Source: Pseudoduganella rivuli (lineage in GTDB: Bacteria > Pseudomonadota > Gammaproteobacteria > Burkholderiales > Burkholderiaceae_D). Taken from it: a stretch of DNA of 64,000 nucleotides. A model generated the notes under the pieces. It did not search any database and was not told where the DNA came from. It worked only from the letters and a program-made list of their open reading frames with translations. The stretch covers positions 153,999-217,998 of the forward strand of contig NZ_WKJJ01000017.1 in NCBI RefSeq assembly GCF_009674485.1, given 5' to 3'. Position numbers and translations under genes: made by a program. How positions within the stretch are numbered: the first letter of the stretch is position 1; each line of letters begins with the position of its first letter. Below, piece after piece: positions 1-11,300 of the stretch.

Positions 1-3000
1 TGGTTGCCACTGTCACCGGCTTGTTCGGCTCCGAGACGGTTGGCGGCGACAGCACGGCGCACAGGGCTGAATTCGGACTGATGACGCAGATGTCCGTCGC
101 CGGCGGCACCGTCGGGGCCTGCGTCGGCGCCTGGGTAGGCGCTTGCGTCGGGGCCTGGGTCGGTGCTTGCGTCGGCGCCTGGGTAGGGGCTTGCGTCGGC
201 GCCTGGGTAGGCGCTTGCGTTGGCGGTTCCGTCGGCGGCGCTTGCGTCGGCGCCTGGGTCGGCGCTTCGGTTGGTGCTACCGTCGGCGCTACCGTCGGCG
301 CAACAGTCGGCGCTTGCGTCGGTGCGACAGTCGGCGCTACCGTTGGCGCCACGGTCGGCGCCACGGTAGGTGCCTCCGTCGGTGCAACGGTTGGTGCGAC
401 AGTCGGCGCAACCGTTGGCGCAACCGTTGGCGCCACGGTCGGCGCTACCGTCGGTGCGACGGTAGGAGCCACTGTCGGGGCCACAGTCGGCGCTTCCGTC
501 GGCGCAACGGTAGGTGCGACGGTTGGCGCAACCGTCGGCGCCACGGTCGGCGCAGTGGTCGGATTGGTATTCATGTCCGAGATCTGCGTCAGCTTGCCCG
601 GCGCGGCCTGCACGGTGGCCGACGTGACGCCGGCAATCGTGGTGCCGGCTGCCAGCTTGATGAAGCCGGAAGTCGATTTCACTTGCGCCGATGCGGCAAA
701 GGTCAGCGCGTCGCTGCCTGACGTGCTGGAACTGGCCGTCAGGTCGATATCGCCGCTGACGGTTTCCACCGTCCCGTCGATGGTCAGCGGGCTGTGCGCC
801 GTAAGGGCAATCTTGCCGCTGTCGGTCTTCACGACACCGGTGCTGTCGACCACGGTGGCGCCATGGTTATTCAGGGTAATCCCGCCGCTATTGCCGTTGG
901 CAACCCTCAGCTTGTAGACCGTCAACTGCCCCGCATGCGCGGTCACCGGATTGCTATCGTAATTGTGGTTGGTGATATTGATCGGGCTGTTGCCGGAAGC
1001 CGCCGTGCTTTCCGCGCTCAATTGCGAAACGTGGGTTTCCAGCGCCGTGCCGCTGGCGCCGATACTGCCGGTGGCAGTCATATCCAGCGCGTCGGCAATA
1101 ATATTGCTGGCGCCCTGCAGGATATTCCCCGTCACCTTCAAGGTCACCTTCCCGCCGTCCGTATACAGGCCGCCGCTGGTCAGCGAGCGGGCATTGGTGA
1201 ATTCCAGGTTGCCGCCCGACAGGACGCCGGTCAGCGTATCGACATTGTTCGCCTGATTCAGGATCACGTTGCCGCCGAAACCACTCAGTGACAGGTTTTG
1301 CACGGTGATCGGCGCAGTCTGCGTCATGCCGCCCGATGTCGGCATGAGGTGCAGGGTCGGCGTATTGGGCAGATTCACCGCCCCGGTCACACTGACACCA
1401 TTGCCACCACTGATGACGAGGCTTTCGGACGGGCCGGCGCCGCTCAGGTTCAGGGCGCGGATTTCAACACTGCCGCCAGCATAGATGGTCAGGTCTGGCG
1501 TGGTGATGGTGCGCAGTTCCGTATCCGACAAACCTGTTACCGTGGCGGCATCCGTCGCGCCACTGCCCAGCACCAGCGAACCGGTGGCAAGCGACGTGAT
1601 ATTGGCGCCACCGGTAGCCTTGATCGAACTGCCGCTGGCCAGGTTGGCATTGGCGGCCAGCAGCGTCAATGTCCCGGTTTGGATCGCACCGCTGTTCTGG
1701 AACGCACCGTAAGCATTGATGCCCAGCGTATCAGGCACCGTCACGGCGCCGGTCACGGAGACGCTGTCCGCGAACACCGATACCTGGCTGCCGCTGTAGG
1801 AAGGCGTGCCGCTCAAGTCCAGTGCGCCGATCGTGATGCTGCCGCCGGCGTGGCTGTTGGAGATCGACAGGCTGTTGGTGGAAATTTTCTTGATGTCGGC
1901 ATCGGTCAGCGCCATGCCGCCCTCGCCCGCCGCGGCGCCCGCGCCAATGGCAATGACGGAGGCATCCCGCGCATTGATCGACACGCCGTCAGGCGCAACG
2001 ATCGCCCCGCCCGAGCCGATGGAAAAACGCCCGGTCTGGGTGATGACGGAGTCCGTGGTCAGTTTGGCATTCACCGCAATGTTGCTGCCGGTCAGGATAT
2101 TGACCGACCCTGGTACGGTGACAACACCGGCGAAGGTCACGTTGCCGGTCGGCCGCATCACCAGGTCGCCGATGAGATGGCTGGCAGTGGACATGTTCAT
2201 GTCGTTGAACGTCACGTTGCCGCCCTGCGTGTTCAGGTTCAGGCTGTCCCCCGTCAAGGTTCCCAGTTCCGCCGTATCGACGCCCAGCGTACCGGCGGCG
2301 TCGGACGCGCCGGCGCCGATCACCATCGAATTGCCGGACTTCGACGCGATGGTGACGTCGCCCGTTCCGGTATTCGTCGTGGAACCCGTGGCCAGCGCCA
2401 GGTTACCCGCCGTGTACGTCACCGCATCGCCTTTGACGGAAGCGCCCGATTGCAGCGTCACCTCATCGCCGTCCAGCGAGACAGAGCCCGCGTGGATGGC
2501 GGCCGTTGCCGGCGTATCGGAATTGCCGACCGTGATGGCGGACGTCGCGGTCACGGAAACCGAACCGGATACCGCCGTCAGTGGCTGGCGGATATTGACA
2601 CCGGACGCACTGATCGTGATGGCATGGCCGTTGTCTGCTGCGAGGCTGACACCGTCGACACCCGCAATGGAGGTCACGTTCAGCGCCCCTGTATTATTGA
2701 AGAGGAACGTACCGCTGCTGGCCGAGCCGGCCAGGTTTTGCACGACGTTTTCGTTCGGCAGCGCCACGGTGCCACCGACTGCCAGGAGCCTTGGCGCTTC
2801 GATCAAGGCCACCTGCGAAATCATCCCGTCGGACATCAGCGCCAGGGTATCGCTGACTTTCACGCCCGCTTCCAGCGAAACGGACGACCCGGCCAGCAGC
2901 ACTTTGCTGATGCCCGTCGATGCCAGGTCCAGCGCACTGGTGACGCGCAGTTTGCCGCCGGACTTGTCGCCGATATTGATTTCCGGCGCATTGATGGCGC

Positions 3001-5284
3001 GCACTTCGTCGGCCGACAGCGCCAGCGCAACGGACTCCGACGTGGGAACCGCGCCCAGCACGACAACCGTATCGGACGACTGCGCCGACAGCTTCACCGT
3101 GCTACTCGCCTGCACGGTATTGGCCGTGCTGCCCAGGTCCATGTTATCGGCACGCAGCAGCACATTGTTGGCCTGCACGCCGCCGCCGCTGCCAAACGCG
3201 ATGTTCGCCGTGCCGCCATAGGCGCCCGCATACACGGTGCCGGCGGAGGTATCGGCTTTGACCTTGGCGTTGAAGCGGATGTCGCCCGCGTTTTCAAAGA
3301 ACACGGCGCGCACGCTGGAGGACAAATCCACGTCCTGTCCCACCGTGATGCCGCCCGATGCGCCCGCGCTGCCGATATTGATGCCGTACGCCGATACGTG
3401 GCCCAGGTCCGAAGGCGTCAGGCCCAGGCTGGAACCGGAACGCGAGGCGCCAATGGCGATCGGACGGCTGGCGGTATAAGGCGTCAGCGACACGGTGGTG
3501 TCGCCGGCCGTGCCGCCGCCATCCACGCTGCCTTCGATCGCCATATTGTCGGCAATGAAGGAATACAGGCGGTCCGACGCCGTGGCCGATCCGGTAATCG
3601 AGCCCATGCTGCCGATGGCGATACGGCCGCCGGCAACGTCCGCACGCAAGTCGACCGCGCCGGCGCCGACGTTGACGCCGCCCTGGACGGTGATTTGGGC
3701 GCCGCTGGCCTTGAAGGCGCCGCCGTTGGTGGCCATCGCCGCATGGACATTGACGGCGCCACTGCCGGTCGCATATTCACCGTAGTTCGCTTGCAGCGTG
3801 ATGTCGCCGCCCTGCGTGGTGACAGCCGCGCCCACGTTGATCGAGCCGCCAGCCTGCGCCGTCAGCTTGACGCCGGACTGCGCGACATCGATGGCGGAAT
3901 TGATATCGATATTGCTGCGCGCCTGCAAGGCGATGTCGGACGTGGCCGTGTTCAGCTGCGTCGGATTGACGGTGGTGACGCCGGTCGCCGCGCCGGCATT
4001 GAAGGTCTTCACATCGTTCAGCGTATTCGGTCCGGTGTGCGCCGCATCGATGGCGATGCTTTCCGGGTCCAGCAGCCACAGGCCGTTCCTGCCGCCGGCC
4101 GCGCGGGTATCGATGCGCGCGCCCGCCACGTCCAGGTAATGGCCGGACGTTTCCACCAGGCCGCCCTGTCCCTGCGCCCCGCCCTGCGCGGAAATGGCGC
4201 CATGCACGCGCGTGGCGTCGTCGCCCCAGACGATGACTTTGCCGCCCTGCCCGGCCGCCGCGGTGGCGTCGGCATGGATCGCAGCATCGGCCGACACGAA
4301 CGCCTGCAGCGCATTCGGCACGGCCGCCCCTTTACCCTGATAGTCGCCGCCAACCAGCACGGTCCCGCCGGCCGCGCCGCTGGCATCGACCCGGGCGTTG
4401 CCATTGAGCGCCACCTGCCGGCCCAGCAACTGGATGTCGCCGCCCTGGCCCGCGCTGTTGGTGGCGGACGTCGCGCTGCCCTGCTCCAGCAAGGTCGTGC
4501 CCGATGCTTTCAAAACAATCTTGCCGTTCTCGCCCCGTACCGCGCTGTTGGCGTTGACCACGCCGCGCTGGTTGACCAGCGCGCCATAAATGCCGACACG
4601 CCCGCCGGACGCCAGCACCTGCCCCAGGTTCAGCGCCTGGTTGGCCGGAGCCGACACCACCACCTGCACCGACGGATCGCCGGAATCGACCAGCTGCACC
4701 GAGTGGCCCGCCGCCAGCACGATCTCGCCCTGTGGCGACGTGATGACGCCGCTGTTTTCCACATCCGCCGCGATCAGGTACACATGGCCGCCGTTCGGCG
4801 TCACGATGGCGCCCTGGTTGACTACTTTGCCCCCGCCGGTCCCGCTGAAGTTCTTTTTACCCGCCAGGAAATCGCTGTCCTGGATCGACAGCGTGGACGC
4901 TACCAGGCCGTTTACGTCGACCCGCGCATCCTTGCCGAACAGGATGCCGTTCGGATTGACGAGATAGACCTTGCCGTTCGATTGCAGCGCGCCCAGGATC
5001 TGGCTGGGGTCCTGGCCGACAATGCGGTTCAGCACGCGGCTGTCGCTGCTTTGCTGGATGAAACGCGTGACCTCGTTCGGATTGATGGAAAACGCTTGCC
5101 AGTTGATGATGGTGTTCGGCGTGTTCGTAATCGTGAAAACGTTGCCCTGCTGGTTGAACAGGGCCTGGCCAGCCATCACCTGGGGCGCCATCGGATTGGC
5201 CTGGGCTGCGCCGTAACAGGCGGCGACCATGACGGCCAGCAGTTTGCGCTTGAGGGTCAGCGGCGGGAAAAACTCTTTCTTCAT
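1..5284 (-). CDS. TpsA-type filamentous haemagglutinin exoprotein (3' end outside window)
   Basis: Large surface or secreted beta-helix protein, exported through an outer-membrane TpsB pore. The ATG at 5284 follows an AAGAGA Shine-Dalgarno and opens a signal peptide of about 29 residues (charged start, hydrophobic core, A-Q-A before N-P-M-A-P). The TPS domain follows, with the NTPNTIINWQAFSI stretch and the NPNGILFGKDAR motif near residues 112-123. A long Gly/Ser/Thr/Val-rich beta-helix comes next. The frame stays open to base 1, so at least 1761 residues are present and the C-terminus is missing. Unlike its two neighbours it shows no YDG repeats in the window, and it has a 149-residue Ala-Pro-Thr-X repeat near the visible end. 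After the repeat comes a segment with two cysteines eight residues apart. It lies 34 bp after the stop of the second TpsA, so it is probably the last gene of a tpsB-tpsA-tpsA operon. Confidence 0.88.
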   Translation of the reverse strand, partial: MKKEFFPPLTLKRKLLAVMVAACYGAAQANPMAPQVMAGQALFNQQGNVFTITNTPNTIINWQAFSINPNEVTRFIQQSSDSRVLNRIVGQDPSQILGALQSNGKVYLVNPNGILFGKDARVDVNGLVASTLSIQDSDFLAGKKNFSGTGGGKVVNQGAIVTPNGGHVYLIAADVENSGVITSPQGEIVLAAGHSVQLVDSGDPSVQVVVSAPANQALNLGQVLASGGRVGIYGALVNQRGVVNANSAVRGENGKIVLKASGTTLLEQGSATSATNSAGQGGDIQLLGRQVALNGNARVDASGAAGGTVLVGGDYQGKGAAVPNALQAFVSADAAIHADATAAAGQGGKVIVWGDDATRVHGAISAQGGAQGQGGLVETSGHYLDVAGARIDTRAAGGRNGLWLLDPESIAIDAAHTGPNTLNDVKTFNAGAATGVTTVNPTQLNTATSDIALQARSNIDINSAIDVAQSGVKLTAQAGGSINVGAAVTTQGGDITLQANYGEYATGSGAVNVHAAMATNGGAFKASGAQITVQGGVNVGAGAVDLRADVAGGRIAIGSMGSITGSATASDRLYSFIADNMAIEGSVDGGGTAGDTTVSLTPYTASRPIAIGASRSGSSLGLTPSDLGHVSAYGINIGSAGASGGITVGQDVDLSSSVRAVFFENAGDIRFNAKVKADTSAGTVYAGAYGGTANIAFGSGGGVQANNVLLRADNMDLGSTANTVQASSTVKLSAQSSDTVVVLGAVPTSESVALALSADEVRAINAPEINIGDKSGGKLRVTSALDLASTGISKVLLAGSSVSLEAGVKVSDTLALMSDGMISQVALIEAPRLLAVGGTVALPNENVVQNLAGSASSGTFLFNNTGALNVTSIAGVDGVSLAADNGHAITISASGVNIRQPLTAVSGSVSVTATSAITVGNSDTPATAAIHAGSVSLDGDEVTLQSGASVKGDAVTYTAGNLALATGSTTNTGTGDVTIASKSGNSMVIGAGASDAAGTLGVDTAELGTLTGDSLNLNTQGGNVTFNDMNMSTASHLIGDLVMRPTGNVTFAGVVTVPGSVNILTGSNIAVNAKLTTDSVITQTGRFSIGSGGAIVAPDGVSINARDASVIAIGAGAAAGEGGMALTDADIKKISTNSLSISNSHAGGSITIGALDLSGTPSYSGSQVSVFADSVSVTGAVTVPDTLGINAYGAFQNSGAIQTGTLTLLAANANLASGSSIKATGGANITSLATGSLVLGSGATDAATVTGLSDTELRTITTPDLTIYAGGSVEIRALNLSGAGPSESLVISGGNGVSVTGAVNLPNTPTLHLMPTSGGMTQTAPITVQNLSLSGFGGNVILNQANNVDTLTGVLSGGNLEFTNARSLTSGGLYTDGGKVTLKVTGNILQGASNIIADALDMTATGSIGASGTALETHVSQLSAESTAASGNSPINITNHNYDSNPVTAHAGQLTVYKLRVANGNSGGITLNNHGATVVDSTGVVKTDSGKIALTAHSPLTIDGTVETVSGDIDLTASSSTSGSDALTFAASAQVKSTSGFIKLAAGTTIAGVTSATVQAAPGKLTQISDMNTNPTTAPTVAPTVAPTVAPTVAPTEAPTVAPTVAPTVAPTVAPTVAPTVAPTVAPTVAPTVAPTEAPTVAPTVAPTVAPTVAPTQAPTVAPTVAPTVAPTEAPTQAPTQAPPTEPPTQAPTQAPTQAPTQAPTQAPTQAPTQAPTQAPTQAPTVPPATDICVISPNSALCAVLSPPTVSEPNKPVTVAT
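111..558 (-). repeat. 12-bp tandem repeat encoding (Ala-Pro-Thr-Val/Gln/Glu)n
   Basis: About 37 copies of a degenerate 12-base unit, plus-strand form GTCGGCGCNACG, run in phase with the minus-strand TpsA gene. They encode Ala-Pro-Thr followed by Val (nearer the N-terminus) or Gln (nearer the C-terminus), with a few Glu. The Pro in every fourth position suggests an extended, possibly O-glycosylatable stalk. This is inference from composition. The repeat occupies the place where the paralogues carry an Ala/Lys/Glu helix. Confidence 0.9.
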
Positions 5285-5318
5285 TCTGTCTCTTCAATCG
5301 GTAATGCTGTGCTGTCGG

Positions 5319-8300
5319 TTAGTTGCAGTACAGTTTCTTCACTGGCTCGTCTTTCTTCACGAGTTCACTGGTCTTCGCGGTGCCGTCTTTCTTGTCTTCC
5401 TTGCTGTCGCCGGCTTTCTCGTCCGCCTTGTCCTGCTGCGCGGACGACGACGTGGAAGAAGACGATGCCGTGGACGAGGAGGACGAGGACGACGTCGATG
5501 GCGTGGCGAGCGACGCCAGCCTGCGCGTGTCATCCTGGTCTTGCGCGGTATTGACGGTCGCCGCCACGGTATTGATGATGTTCACCGTGGAATTGATGGC
5601 CTGCGCCACCGGCTCATTCGGCTGGTTTTGCGATGCTTTCGCCGCCGCTTCTTCCGCCGCTTTCTTTGCCGCCGCTTCCGCCGCCGCCTTGGCTGCCGCC
5701 TCTGCCGCCGCCTTGGCCGCAGCCTCCGCTGCCGCCTTGGCGGCCGCTTCCGCCGCGGCCTTCGCCGCAGCTTCTTCCGCAGCCTTCTTCGCCGCCGCTT
5801 CGGCCGCCGCCCGTGCAGCGGCTTCCTCCGCAGCAGCCTTCGCGGCGGCTTCTTCTGCCGCGGCCTTGGCGGCTGCTTCCGCCGCGGCTTTCGCTGCCGC
5901 TTCCGCCGCCGCTTTCGCCGCGGCCTCTTCCGCGGCCTTGGCCGCCGCTTCCGCCGCCGCCTTGGCTGCCGCTTCCGCCGCCGCCTTGGCTGCCGCCTCT
6001 TCCGCCGCTTTCTTGGCTGCCGCTTCCGCCGCCGCCTTGGCCGCCGCTTCTTCCGCTGCCTTCTTGGCGGCCGCTTCCGCTGCCGCCTTGGCCGCGGCTT
6101 CCTCCGCCGCAGCTTTGGCCGCCGCGTCCGCCGCCGCTTTCGCCGCTGCTTCTTCCGCCGCTTTCTTCGCTGCAGCCTCCGCCGCCGCCTTGGCTGCCGC
6201 TTCCGCCGCCGCTTTGGCCGCCGCATCCGCCGCTGCCTTGGCTGCCGCGTCGGCCGCCGCCTTCGCTGCCGCGTCGGCCGCCGCCACAGTTGCCGGATCG
6301 TTAATCACCGGCGTCGCGCCGCCCGCGAACGTAATCGCGGATGATGACACAGTTCCGCTTACCGAGGTTAACGAGACGGGGGTGGTGGCGACGATACTGG
6401 TGCCCGGCAGCGCTGTGATGCCACCCGTCGTGGCTGTCGCGCTGATGCTGCCCGACGTGCTTTGCATCGTGCCGGCCAGCGTGATGTCCGTGCCGGCAGT
6501 CAGGCCGATATTATTGGCCGCCTGCAGCGACGAACCCGAGCTCATTTCAATCGCGGTGCCGGCCGTCAAGCCAATACTATTAGTCGCCTGCAGCGAGGAA
6601 CCGGAGTTCAGTTCAATTTCCGTACTGGCCGACAAGGCAATGTTTTGCGCTGAAATCGGGTAATTGATGGCAATCGGGCTGTGCGCCGTCAGCGTCACTG
6701 TACCGGCCGGCGCGGACTGCGTGCCCGTGGTGGTGATGCCGCCGGTGTTGTCGACCGACAGGTTGCCGCCCGTTGTTGTCACATTACCCAGCGCCAGCTG
6801 GCTGGTATTGCCCGTGACGTTGACCAGCACGATGCCGCCGGTGCCGTTTACGCCGCTGTAGGCCAGCACGTGGTTGGCGCTGTTGGCCAGCGTGACGCCG
6901 GTTTGCGAGCTGGTGTCCAGCGCCGCCGTTTGCAGCGCGCCGGTCTGCGTAATGGCGCCGGCCGATGCGGTCAGGCTGATGCCGGTGGAAGCGGTCATCG
7001 GTCCCACCGCCAGGTTGCCCGTCATCTGGGTAATCGAGGCCGTGCCCGGAATCGAAATGGTGCCGCTGGTGTGGCTGTAGGGACCATGCACGCCCAGCGT
7101 GGACAGGCCGCCAATCGCGCCGCCGCTCATCGTGAATTGCTGCGCCGTCAGCGCGCCGCCACCCGCCACCGCGCCGCCCGTCTGCACATACTTGCCCGCC
7201 GCCAGCGTCCCTTCCACATTCAGGGTTCCCGTGGCGACGGTGACGGCGCCGGCCACCGCCGACACGTCGGTCAGTGCCGTACCCAGGGTCAGCGTGCCGC
7301 CCGTGACACTGAGCGACTGCCCGGCGGCCGCCGTCAGCGATTGCAGCGTCACGGCGCCGCTGCCGAACGTCACCGTGCCGGATGCGCCAAGCAGGTTGGC
7401 GGCCAGCACGTAGTCGTTGACGGGCGCCACACCGTTCAGCCAGTTGGCGGAATCGGTCCACAGGCCGCTGGCCGGTCCGGTCCAGGTTGCCAGCGGCGCT
7501 TGCGTGATGGTGCCGGTCAGGTTGGCCGGCAGCGCCGGCACCGCGTAATTGCCCGCATCCGTGCCGGTCAGGCCGACATTGGACACGGCCACCGGCTTGT
7601 TGGCGCCGGGAATGGCGGTCAGGTAAGCCGCCGTCACCGTCCCCAGCGCGACGCTGTCGCTGCCGATCACGCCCGAGAGCGTGCCGCCGGACGTGGTGGC
7701 CGTGGTTTGCGCGTTGTAGGCGCGGTCCGGCACCTGCAGGTTCGACACCGTCAACGGCGCCGCCGTGATATTGGCCGTCAGCCCGGTCGGCGTTGTCACC
7801 GCGTAGTTGGCGGCATCCGTGCCGGTCAGCGCAACGCTGGCGACTGTGACGGTTTTTGCCGTGCCCACGTTCTTATTGGCGAAGCTGGCAGCGACAGTGT
7901 CGATCGCCACGCTGTCCGAACCCAGCACGCCGGAAAGGGTACCGCCCGTGGTGGTGGCCACAGTGGTGGCGTCATAAACACGCGACACGCCGGTAATGCC
8001 GGTGACCGTCAGCGGCGCCGCCGTGATGTCGGCCGACAGGCCCGCCGGCACGGTCACCGAGTAATTGCCCGCATCGGCGCCGCTCAGCACGATATTGCTG
8101 ACCGTGACGGTTTTTCCCGTGCCCACGTTCTTGTCCGCAAAGCTGGCCGTGACGGCGCCCTTGGTGACGGTATCGCCACTGAGGATGCCGGACAGCGTGC
8201 CGCCGCTGGTGGTGGCCGTGGTGGTGGCGTCATACACGCGGTTGACGCCCGCCATGCCCGTCACCGTCAACGGCGCGGCCGTGATATCGGCCGTCAGGCC

Positions 8301-11300
8301 GGTCGGTACGGTCACCGAATAATTGCCGCTGTCGGCGCCGGACAGGCCGACGCTGCCGACCGTGACGGTTTTTGCCGTGCCCACGTTTTTATTGGCGAAG
8401 CTGGCAGTCACCGTGCCCAGCGCCACGTCATCGGAGCCCAGCACGCCGGACAGCGCGCCGCCCGTCGTGGTGGCGGTGGTGGTCTTGTCATACACGCGCG
8501 ACACGCCGCTGATGCCGCTGACGGTCAATGGCGCCGCCGTGATATTGGCGGTCAGGCCGGTCGGCACGGTCACCGTGTAATTGCCCGCGTCCGTGCCGCT
8601 CAAGCCGATGCCCGATACCGTGATGGATTTCGACGTGCCCACGTTCTTGTCGGCGAAGGCCGCCGTCACCGTTCCCTTGGTAACCGTATCGCCGCTGACG
8701 ATGCCGGACAAGGCGCCGCCGGTGGTGGTCGCCGTGGTGGTCGCGTCATAGACGCGCGACACGCCCGTCATGCCCGTCACCGTCAGGGCCTTGGCCGTGA
8801 TGTCGGCCGTCAGGTTCGATGGCTGCGCCAGCGTGTAATTGCCCGCATCCGCGCCGGACAGGCCGGAACTGCTGATGGTGATGGTCTTGCCGGTGCCGAC
8901 GTTTTTATCGGCGAAGCTGGCTGTTATCGTGCCCACCGAGACCACGTCGTTGGACAGCACGCCCGACAGCGTGCCGCCGCTGACCGTGGCCGACGTGGTG
9001 CCGTCGTACGTGCGGCTGGTTGCCAGCAGGCCCGACACCGTCAGCGATGCAGCCGTGATATTGCCGGTCACGCTGGTCGGCAAGGTCAGCGAATAATTGC
9101 CGGCGTCGGCGCCCGACAGGGTGATGCCGCTGACCGTGATGGCCTTGGACGTGCCGACATTCTTGCTGGCGAAACTGGCCGTCACCGCGCCCAGCGACAC
9201 GTCGTCGGAGCTGAGGATGCCGGACAGCGTACCGCCCGTGGTGGTGGCCGCCGTGGTGGCGTCATAGGTGCGCGACACGCCGGACATGCCGCTGACGGTC
9301 AGCGGCGCGGCCGTGATGCTGGCGGTCAGCCCGCTTGGCGCGGTCACCGTGTAATTGCCCGCATCCGCGCCGGACAAGCCCACGCTGCTGACCGTGATGG
9401 ATTTCGACGTGCCGACATTCTTGTCGTCAAACGCAGCGGTGACCGTGCCCTTGGTCACCGTGTCGCCGCTGATGATGCCGGACAGCGTGCCGCCGCTGGT
9501 GGTGGCGCTGGTGCCGGCGTCGTAGACTCGGGACACGCCCGTCATCCCGGTCACGGTCAGCGGCGCGGCCGTGATGTCGGCCGTCAGGCCGCTTGGCGCC
9601 GTCACCGTGTAATTGCCCGCATCCGTGCCGGACAAGCCCACGCTGCTGACGGTGACGGTTTTCGACGTGCCCACGTTCTTGTCGGCGAACGCCGCCGTCA
9701 CCGTGCCCACCGACACCACGTCGGAACCCAGTATGCCGGACAGCGTGCCGCCCGTGGTGGTGGCCGTGGTGGTGCGGTCGTAGGTGCGGGAGACGCCCGT
9801 CATGCCCGACACGGTCAGGGTCGCGGCAGTAATGGCGCCCGTCACGCCGGTTGGCAGGGTGACCGAGTAATTGCCGGCATCCGTCCCGGCCAGCGTGATG
9901 CCGCTGACCGTGACGGATTTCGACGTGCCGACATTTTTATCGGCATAGCTGGCCGTCACCGTGCCGATCGACACGCTGTCCGAACTCAGGATGCCGGACA
10001 GCGCCCCCCCGCTGGTGGTGGCGCTGGTCCCTGTGTCATAGGTGCGCGACACGCCCGTCATGCCCGTCACCGTCAGCGGCGCGGCCGTGATATTGGCCGT
10101 CAGGCCGGTCGGCGCGGTCACCGTGTAATTGCCCGCATCGGTGCCGGACAGCCCGACACTGGCGACCGTGATGGATTTCGACGTGCCGACATTCTTGTCG
10201 GCGAAGCTGGCGGTGGTGCTGCCCAGGGTGACGGTATCCCCGCTGATAATGCCGGACAAGGTGCCGCCCGTGGTGCTGGCGCTGGTGCCCGCATTGTAGG
10301 TGCGGGACACGCCCGTCATGCCGGTCACCGTCAACGGCGCGGCGGTAATCGTGCCGGTGGCGCCGGACGTGTTCAGCGTGTAGTTATTGGCGCTGCTGCC
10401 GAACAGGTTGGGTTCGACGATGTTCAGCGTCTTGCCGGTGCCGACGTTCTTGTCCGCGAATGAAATGGACGCGACCAGGCTCAGCGTATCGCCATCGACC
10501 ATGTTGACGAAACTGACATTGGAAGACGATACGGACGTCAGGCGGTCATAAGTCTTGGTGGCGGTCGGCGTGACGGTGCGCCTGGTGATCGACAGCGACG
10601 AACCGGTACCGGTGTAACTGATGTCGTACTTGCTCGAATACAGACCAGTCAGGCTGTACGAACTTGCACTGTAGTTGACGGCCGTGCCCCAGCCAAGGGT
10701 GCCGGACAGGGACGCCGACGTGTCGCTGCCGGTAAAGCCGCTATACGTGGGCGAACCGGTGAACGATGGCGTGGTGCCGTCGTATACGTGGGTGGCCGTG
10801 CCGGACACGTCGACCGTCAGCGCCGTCAGCATGGACTTCAGCAGCGGCGTCGTATAGCCATCGTAATTGCGCCATACCGGGGCGGTGACGAAGGCAAACC
10901 CGGTGAAATTGGACGACTGCTTCATTTGCGCGTCCGTCAGTCCGGTGGCGTAGGTATCCGACGTGCCGGCCGCGGTGCTGTTGTAATAGCCGTACGTCAC
11001 CGGCGAGACCGGGAACTGGCAATCGCAACTGGTGTAGTTGGAAAACGCGCCGACGTTGCTGAAGCCGCTGGCGGAAATCGTCCCGTTGCTGTAGGCGCGG
11101 CTGATCGTGCCACCGTTATTGATGCCGGCGAATCCGCCGATATACGCATGGACGCCCGCGCCGGACGTATTGCCCGTCACGTTGCCGGTGGCATAGGCAT
11201 CGAGGATGTCGCTTTGATTGTCCCCCACCAGGCCGCCGCCATAGGCGCCCGCGCTGACATTGCCGGTAGCGTACACATACTGCAACGTGCCATAGGTATG

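Noticed and set aside
111..558. CRISPR-like tandem repeat
   Set aside because: Units are 12 bases with no spacers and are in frame with TpsA, so it is a coding repeat.
1298..5554. Very long plus-strand open frame (over 1400 codons) opposite the third TpsA
   Set aside because: Arg/His/Gly-rich with no family likeness; the minus strand gives a clean signal peptide, TPS domain and beta-helix. High GC and repeats keep the other strand open.
5323..6663. Plus-strand Ala/Ser-rich frame
   Set aside because: It is the complement of the Ala/Lys/Glu helix codons; a shadow of the TpsA repeat.
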